64,000 nt of DNA from Pseudoduganella guangdongensis (GTDB lineage: Bacteria > Pseudomonadota > Gammaproteobacteria > Burkholderiales > Burkholderiaceae_D). Every line of letters starts with the position of its first letter. Within the stretch, counting starts at the first letter, position 1. Both the position numbers and the translations under genes were made by a program. The stretch covers positions 1-64,000 of the forward strand of contig NZ_WWCJ01000010.1 of NCBI RefSeq assembly GCF_009857475.1. Direction: 5' to 3'. The notes under the pieces were generated by a model, which made no database searches, was not told the origin of the DNA, and saw only the letters and a list, made by a program, of their open reading frames with translations. Below, piece by piece: positions 58,999 through 64,000 of this stretch.

Positions 58999-60789
58999 TT
59001 ACATGGCCTCCGGTCCAGTGTCCGTCGGCACCACGATTTCGGTGACGTTGGAGTCGGGAGGCACATTGGAGGCGCGCAACGCGTTGATTGCGACAGCCGC
59101 GAAGGTGGGTGCAGCGACCGAACCGCCGTAGTGGCCGTTCTGGGTCGGTTCGTCGATCATGACTGCAATGACAAAGCGCGGCGCCGACATCGGCACCATG
59201 CCGACGAAGGAACCGATGTATTTGCGCGGGATCGCATAGCGGCCGTTCTCCACCTTGTAGGCGGTGCCGGTCTTGCCGCCCACGCGGTAGCCCGGGATCT
59301 GGGCCTTCTTGGCGGTGCCTTCCTTGCCCGATACCACGTTCTCCAGCATCTCGCGCATTTGCGCGGCGGTCTGCGGCTTGATGATCTGCTGGCCGAGCGG
59401 CTCCTTGTCGACCTTTTCAAACGACAAAGGAATGGTGTCACCATTCCGGGCAAACATCATGTAGGAGCGGGCCAGCTGGATCACCGAGACCGAAATGCCG
59501 TTGCCGTAGCTCATGGTGGCCTGCTCGATCGGCCGCCAGGATTTGTACGGCCGCACCCGTCCCGCCACCGCGCCGGGGAAGCCCCACTTGGGCTGCTGGC
59601 CGAAACCGACCTTGGTGAACATCTCCCACATCTCCTGCGGCGGCATGCTGAGCGCGATCTTCGCGGTGCCGATATTGGACGAGGTCTCGATGATCTTGGC
59701 CACGTCGATCACGCCGTGCGCCTTGGTGTCCGAGATGGTGCGGTCGATGATGGTATAGCGGCCGTTGCCGGTGTCGATCAGGGTCGACGGCTTGACGCGG
59801 CCGCTGTCCAGCGCCAGCGCCACGGTGATCGGCTTGAGCGTGGAGCCCGGCTCGAAGGAGTCGGTCATGACGCGGTTGCGCAGCTGCGCGCCGGTCAGGT
59901 TGCGGCGGTCGTTCGGGTCGTAGCTCGGGTAGTTGGCCAGCGCCAGCACTTCGCCGGTGTGCACGTCCAGCACCACCGCGCCGCCGGCCTTGGCGCCGAA
60001 ATGCTCGACCGCCTGTTTCAGCTGGGTGTAGGCGATGTACTGGATCTTGCTGTCCACCGACAGGGTGACGTCCTTGCCGTTGTGCGGCTCGACCTTGCCG
60101 CCGATATCCTCGACCACGCGGCCGCGGCCGTCCTTGATCACGCGGCGCGAACCGGGGCGGCCGACCAGGTTGGCCTGCTGCGCCAGCTCCATCGATTCCT
60201 GGCCCTTGTCGTCCACGTTGGTGAAGCCGACCAGGTGGGTCATGACTTCGCCTTGCGGGTAGAAGCGCTTGTACTCGGGGCGGATGTCCATGCCGTCCAG
60301 GTCCAGCGCCTTGATCTTGTCGGCGGTTTCCACCTCGACCTGGCGTTTCAGGTAGACCAGGTTGCGGTCGGAGTCGAGCTTCTTGCGCAGCTCGGCCTCG
60401 CTCATTTCCAGCAGGCCGGCCAGGGCGCGGAATTTGTCTTTGGGCGCCGCCAGCAGGTCGTCCGGCGAGGCCCAGATGGCGCGCACCGGGATCGAGGTCG
60501 CCAGCACCTGGCCGTTGCGGTCGGTGATCTTGCCGCGGATGGCCGGCAGTTCCTGCGTGCGCTGGTAGCGGTTGGCGCCCTGCTCCTGCAGGAATTGCGA
60601 CTGGCTGGAGGTGCCCTGCAGCCAGACGGCGCGCGCCGCCAGCGCCGCGAACGCGACGAACAGCACGAACAGCACCACGCGCGAGCGCCAGGTCGGCAGG
60701 CGCACCGCCAGCACCGGGCTCTTGGAGAAGGACACGCCTTTTGAGCGCGCCACGCGCGCCGTTCCGTTACCGCCGCTGGAACGCATCAT
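58999..60789 (-). CDS. ftsI: Divisome transpeptidase FtsI (PBP3)
   Basis: This 596-residue bitopic class B penicillin-binding protein crosslinks septal peptidoglycan. The membrane helix is near residues 32-52 (VVLFVLFVAFAALAARAVWL). The catalytic Ser is in EPGSTLKPI, SxN in ETSSNIGTAK and KTG in GGKTGTAYKV. Two consecutive ATGs occur (60789 and 60786); the first overlaps the ftsL stop (ATGA) and is taken as start. Confidence 0.97.
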   Translation of the reverse strand: MMRSSGGNGTARVARSKGVSFSKSPVLAVRLPTWRSRVVLFVLFVAFAALAARAVWLQGTSSQSQFLQEQGANRYQRTQELPAIRGKITDRNGQVLATSIPVRAIWASPDDLLAAPKDKFRALAGLLEMSEAELRKKLDSDRNLVYLKRQVEVETADKIKALDLDGMDIRPEYKRFYPQGEVMTHLVGFTNVDDKGQESMELAQQANLVGRPGSRRVIKDGRGRVVEDIGGKVEPHNGKDVTLSVDSKIQYIAYTQLKQAVEHFGAKAGGAVVLDVHTGEVLALANYPSYDPNDRRNLTGAQLRNRVMTDSFEPGSTLKPITVALALDSGRVKPSTLIDTGNGRYTIIDRTISDTKAHGVIDVAKIIETSSNIGTAKIALSMPPQEMWEMFTKVGFGQQPKWGFPGAVAGRVRPYKSWRPIEQATMSYGNGISVSVIQLARSYMMFARNGDTIPLSFEKVDKEPLGQQIIKPQTAAQMREMLENVVSGKEGTAKKAQIPGYRVGGKTGTAYKVENGRYAIPRKYIGSFVGMVPMSAPRFVIAVMIDEPTQNGHYGGSVAAPTFAAVAINALRASNVPPDSNVTEIVVPTDTGPEAM

Positions 60790-61058
60790 TGGGCGCCCTC
60801 CGTCAGGTACTGGGTGCGGTTCGGCGTGAGCGGGGTCATATTCAGCTCGCGGCGCGCGATTTCCTCGATACGGGCGTGCTTGCCCAGGGTCGACTGGTCC
60901 AGCTGCAGCTGCGCCCATTCGATATCGAGCTGGCGCGCCTGGCTCTCGGCGCGCTCCTTGTCGACGAACAGGTGGCGCGCGCGGTATTGCGCGTTAACGA
61001 GCGACAGGCCGCAAGCGACCAGCAACGCCGTCAGCACGATATTGAGTTTGTTGCTCAT
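60786..61058 (-). CDS. ftsL: Cell division protein FtsL
   Basis: This 90-residue bitopic protein has an N-terminal membrane helix (residues 4-23, [20 protein letters not shown]) and a periplasmic coiled coil ([19 protein letters not shown]). It partners FtsB and FtsQ and activates FtsWI. It overlaps both rsmH and ftsI by four bases. Sequence conservation is low in this family, so position and topology carry the call. Confidence 0.93.
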   Translation of the reverse strand: MSNKLNIVLTALLVACGLSLVNAQYRARHLFVDKERAESQARQLDIEWAQLQLDQSTLGKHARIEEIARRELNMTPLTPNRTQYLTEGAQ

Positions 61059-62020
61059 GGCACGCCCCCGGCAGGCGGCAGGCGCATGGCCACGCGCATC
61101 ACGGCGGAACGCGCGCGCGGGTTTTCTTCCACTTCCTTATCGGACGGCTTGACGCGCGCCAGCAGCTTGAGTTCCGGCTGCGGCAGGTCGACCGCCCGGA
61201 TCGGCAGGCGCCGGTCGGGCTGCTCCACCTTGGCCTTGGACGCCAGGAACTGCTTGACCATGCGGTCTTCCAGCGAGTGGAAGCTGATGATGGCCAGGAT
61301 GCCGCCCGGCTTCAAGGCATGGAAGGCCTGGCTCAGGGCCGATTCAAGGTCCTCAAGCTCTTTATTGACGAAAATCCGGATAGCCTGAAAGGTGCGGGTC
61401 GCAGGGTCCTTGCCCTTTTCGCGAGTCTTGACCGCGCCTGCCACGATACCGGCAAGCTGTCGTGTGCTTGAAATTGGTTCGATTGCCCGGCGAGCAACAA
61501 TCGCCTTTGCAATCTGAAAAGCAAACCGTTCTTCCCCATATTCCCTTATCACCTTTTCCAGTGTTTTTTCTGATTCCGTGGCCAGCCACTCGGCAGCGGA
61601 GATGCCGCGCGTGGTATCCATGCGCATGTCGAGCGGGCCATCGTTGCGGAAGCTGAACCCGCGCGCCGCGTCGTCCACCTGGGGAGACGAAATGCCAAGG
61701 TCCATCAAAATGCCGTCCACGGCGGGAATGCCGCGTTCGGCCAGCGCATCCGCCATGGTGGCGAAGCTGTCGTGCACGATGGTGAATCGCGCATCGCCGA
61801 TGGTCTCGGCGTTGGCGATCGCTTGCAGGTCTTTGTCGAAGGCCACCAGGCGCCCCGCGGGACCGAGGCGCGACAGGATCAGGCGCGAGTGGCCGCCGCG
61901 GCCGAATGTGCCATCTATATAGATACCGTTGGCGCGCGCGCCGCTCAGGTCGAGCGCATCGACCGCTTCATCTAACAGCACCGTACGATGCTGGAATTCG
62001 GGCACCGAGGTCGTCGTCAT
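61055..62020 (-). CDS. rsmH: 16S rRNA (cytosine1402-N4)-methyltransferase
   Basis: This 321-residue SAM methyltransferase (MraW) modifies C1402 of 16S r[50 protein letters not shown] and [16 protein letters not shown] are family signatures. It starts 12 bases after mraZ. Confidence 0.97.
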   Translation of the reverse strand: MTTTSVPEFQHRTVLLDEAVDALDLSGARANGIYIDGTFGRGGHSRLILSRLGPAGRLVAFDKDLQAIANAETIGDARFTIVHDSFATMADALAERGIPAVDGILMDLGISSPQVDDAARGFSFRNDGPLDMRMDTTRGISAAEWLATESEKTLEKVIREYGEERFAFQIAKAIVARRAIEPISSTRQLAGIVAGAVKTREKGKDPATRTFQAIRIFVNKELEDLESALSQAFHALKPGGILAIISFHSLEDRMVKQFLASKAKVEQPDRRLPIRAVDLPQPELKLLARVKPSDKEVEENPRARSAVMRVAMRLPPAGGVP

Positions 62021-62032
62021 TTAATGTCGGCC

Positions 62033-62461
62033 TCAGAAGGAAAAATCGGAAAGGGTATCGGGCATGCCCACCTCGATGGTGGCTTGCTCGTTCTGGGCCC
62101 GTTTGACCGGGTCCCAGATTTCAAAGTGGGTCAGCATGCCGGCCAGCACGACCTCGCGGCCCAGGCCGACAGCCTCGCGCAGCTCGGGGCCGACCAGGAT
62201 GCGGCCGGCGGAATCCATCTCAACGTCGGCGGCATTGCCCAGCAGGATGCGCTGCCAGCCGCGGGCCGACATCGGCCACTGGGCGATCTGGTCGCGTTTG
62301 GTTTCCCAGACATGGCGCGGGTACATCAAGAGGCAGCCGTCCGGGTGTTTGGTAAGCGTGAGGCGTCCTTCGCACTGGATCAGCAGTGCGTCACGATGCT
62401 TGGCCGGGATGGACATCCTGCCTTTCGCATCGAGAGTGATCGCGGACGCGCCTTGGAACAC
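62033..62461 (-). CDS. mraZ: Transcriptional regulator MraZ
   Basis: This 142-residue AbrB-fold protein has two SpoVT/AbrB-like halves: [19 protein letters not shown] and [19 protein letters not shown]. It represses the dcw cluster, of which it is the first gene, by binding a direct-repeat operator; such repeats are visible at 62483-62517. Length is normal. Confidence 0.97.
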   Translation of the reverse strand: MFQGASAITLDAKGRMSIPAKHRDALLIQCEGRLTLTKHPDGCLLMYPRHVWETKRDQIAQWPMSARGWQRILLGNAADVEMDSAGRILVGPELREAVGLGREVVLAGMLTHFEIWDPVKRAQNEQATIEVGMPDTLSDFSF

Positions 62462-62482
62462 GTTTTACCTTATCTAAAAAAT

Positions 62483-62517
62483 CCCACAAAACTACACTTT
62501 TTCACACTATCGCCCAC
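62483..62517 (-). promoter_or_regulatory. MraZ operator: four GTGKN repeats at 10-base intervals
   Basis: On the minus strand, upstream of mraZ, GTGGG, GTGTG, GTGTA and GTGGG occur at exact 10-base steps (plus-strand positions 62513-62517, 62503-62507, 62493-62497 and 62483-62487). This is the helical-turn spacing of the TGGGN-type repeats bound by E. coli MraZ. The last repeat is 22 bases before the mraZ ATG, so the dcw promoter probably overlaps the operator. Confidence 0.8.
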
Positions 62518-62845
62518 TTTAGAGGATGCTTACAGGTCGGTCAAGCGAATTTCCCTGACGAAAACCGCGATTTGTCCAATGAAATTAAGGACTTAGCGCC
62601 ATTCCTTGAGAAATGACCGAAGTAAAAACCGTCGAGAAATTAGATACTTATGAAAGATAGTGAAAGTGCTACTTCACGTGCAGCCAGTGCCAAACGGGAG
62701 AAAAATGCCTAAAAATAAATTTTGAAATCGTCGTTTGGTTGCCTGAAGACAACGCGCCTTGCACGAAATAGCAACAAGGGGCGCAGACCCGGTGGGATGG
62801 GGAGAATTACTGCCTGACACGCTTTGCGCGCGATCGGGACCCTCT

Positions 62846-62879
62846 AAAAAAAACATGCCGCCCAGGGAGCTGGGCGGCA
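62846..62879 (-). terminator. Rho-independent terminator of the collagenase-like gene
   Basis: A 10-bp stem (TGCCGCCCAG at 62856-62865 with CTGGGCGGCA at 62870-62879) and a 4-base loop are followed on the minus strand by TG and eight T residues. It lies about 60 bases after the stop at 62940. Confidence 0.93.
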
Positions 62880-62939
62880 ACTTGTATAGACAAATAGCGT
62901 GACCGCTGCTTGCCTATATTATACGGCGTGCGCCGGTTT

Positions 62940-64000
62940 TCAATCGTAAGTTACACCAACCGTGACGCCGCCGAACGGCTGTTTGGCGTGCAGGGCGATG
63001 TAATACCAGCGGTAGCCGGCCGGCGCGGGAATGCTGATGCTCTCGCTGTTGCCGGCATTGGCGGACATGAGGTCGTAGGAGCTGGTGCTGGGGTAGCGCT
63101 CCAGGGCCACGTACATGTCCATATTGCCGCTGCCGCCCGCGCTCATCAGCTTCACATTCTTGGCGCCGGTCGGCACCATCAGGTGCAGGTAGGCGTAAGT
63201 CTGGCTGCCGGACGCGATATTGCGGATCGCGCAATTCTTACCCAGGTAGGTCGGCGAAGCCTGGCCGCTGCAAGCCGGCAGGCTGGAGACGCTGTCCGGC
63301 AACGGCGGTTCGCCGGCCGTGGTGGCGGCATCGGCCCAGGTCGCGAACTCGCTGTCATAACGGGTGCCGATGCTGCGCATGAAGTCGTTATAGCGGGTGT
63401 AGTCGCCCACGCGCAGCTTGGCCAGCGCCTGGTCCACGTCGGCGCGGTGGCGTTCCATCATGAACCGGGTCGCCATATAGCCCCAGCGGTAGGCCCGGTC
63501 CGAATAGTCCGACATCTGGTAGGTGTTGCCGAAGATGTCGCTCAGGCGGTATTTGCGGCTGCGCGCCATGTCGATGGCCGGCTGGTTGTTGTTCTTCAGC
63601 GAGAGGTACTCGCCAATGCCCTCGATCCACCACACCGTCGGCACCGAGGTGGAGGCGCCGAAATCGCCGTACAGGTTGAAGCGGCCGTCCAGGTAGTGCA
63701 CGTATTCATGCTCCAGGTTCCAGACCTTGAAGGTCGGGCGCAGCCAGGATGCTTCGTGCGCGATGAAGCGGGCCTGGTTGCCTGCCTGCGCCGGATTGCC
63801 TTCCAGGTACATGCCGCCGTTGTCGGTCGGGATGTCGTACAGCAGGCCGGCGTATTTGCTGTAGTTGGCGTAGTCATCGAACACCACCAGTTCCAGCGCA
63901 GTATTGTTGTCGTGCGCCACCGGAGTGCGGTTGGTCTGCAGCATGGTGTGGAAGTAGCCCTCGCCATTCGCCAGCGTGGCGCAGATCTCCTGCACCTGGG
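62940..64000 (-). CDS. M9-type collagenase-like metalloprotease, N-terminus outside the window
   Basis: This is the C-terminal 350 or so residues of a secreted protease. The zinc motif HEYVHYLDGRFN (HExxH) and the downstream Glu region WWIEGIGEYLSL fit the peptidase M9 (microbial collagenase) catalytic domain. The C-terminal 100 residues (SGSQTYAYLHLMVPTGAKNV to TVGVTYD) form a PPC domain, often removed after secretion. The frame stays open to the window end, so the signal peptide and activator domain lie beyond it. It has its own terminator and is not part of the dcw cluster. Confidence 0.88.
   Translation of the reverse strand, partial: QVQEICATLANGEGYFHTMLQTNRTPVAHDNNTALELVVFDDYANYSKYAGLLYDIPTDNGGMYLEGNPAQAGNQARFIAHEASWLRPTFKVWNLEHEYVHYLDGRFNLYGDFGASTSVPTVWWIEGIGEYLSLKNNNQPAIDMARSRKYRLSDIFGNTYQMSDYSDRAYRWGYMATRFMMERHRADVDQALAKLRVGDYTRYNDFMRSIGTRYDSEFATWADAATTAGEPPLPDSVSSLPACSGQASPTYLGKNCAIRNIASGSQTYAYLHLMVPTGAKNVKLMSAGGSGNMDMYVALERYPSTSSYDLMSANAGNSESISIPAPAGYRWYYIALHAKQPFGGVTVGVTYD

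Larger units (their letters stand above)
62462..62939. other. Intergenic region upstream of mraZ
   Basis: This 478-base gap holds the MraZ repeats at its left end and the terminator of the collagenase-like gene at its right end. The middle (about 62520-62840) is AT-richer than its surroundings, as expected for the dcw promoter region, and has no credible coding frame. I could not single out a promoter. Confidence 0.6.

Overview
The window looks like the chromosome of a high-GC betaproteobacterium of the Oxalobacteraceae (Massilia, Duganella or Janthinobacterium type). This is inferred from gene content: a complete betaproteobacterial division and cell-wall (dcw) cluster, the pilB-pilC-pilD-coaE-zapD-yacG string, secA beside a DUF721/DciA gene and lpxC, and Oar-type TonB receptors. 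No rRNA, tRNA, CRISPR array, transposase or prophage was seen.

Layout. 1-4000: minus-strand operon of an exported 5'-nucleotidase-like lipoprotein, a phospholipase D-like protein and an S1/P1 nuclease. 4150-9171: a compact RiPP (graspetide-like) cluster with a GG-leader precursor peptide, ATP-grasp ligase, HlyD adaptor, C39 peptidase/ABC exporter and a second precursor with its own promoter. 9197-12640: a large Oar-like TonB-dependent receptor, convergent with the cluster. 13070-22047: purine catabolism (exported adenosine deaminase family protein, guanine deaminase, XdhABC, allantoinase PuuE, hydroxyisourate hydrolase). 22052-23505: a solitary NuoB paralogue and an AraC-type regulator. 23595-30844: CorC-like membrane protein, type IV pilus genes pilBCD, coaE, zapD, yacG and a DUF4440 protein. 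30914-33424: Nudix hydrolase, DUF815 ATPase, argJ. 33676-38440: porin-like protein, PstS-like periplasmic protein, PAS histidine kinase, methyltransferase. 38689-45185: secA, dciA-like, lpxC, DMT permease, SET-domain protein, peroxiredoxin. 45360-62461: the dcw cluster on the minus strand, mraZ-rsmH-ftsL-ftsI-murE-murF-mraY-murD-ftsW-murG-murC-ddl-ftsQ-ftsA-ftsZ, with many overlapping start/stop codons. 62940-64000: the 3' part of an M9 collagenase-like gene that runs off the window.

How the genes work together. The most novel part is the graspetide cluster. Two precursors share an almost identical 17-residue double-glycine leader and a TTxxxxEEGGLP core motif. The ATP-grasp enzyme would install side-chain ester or amide crosslinks, and the C39/ABC protein would remove the leader and export the product with HlyD. 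Separately, the exported nuclease, nucleotidase and adenosine deaminase together with GuaD, XdhABC, UraH and PuuE suggest growth on external nucleic acids and purines, although no uricase is visible. The second notable pattern is a set of long, near-perfect inverted repeats at 3-81, 35442-35525, 42062-42100 and 45209-45263. They share short cores (GGGGTCAGG or GGGGACGTACCCC) but have locus-specific arms.
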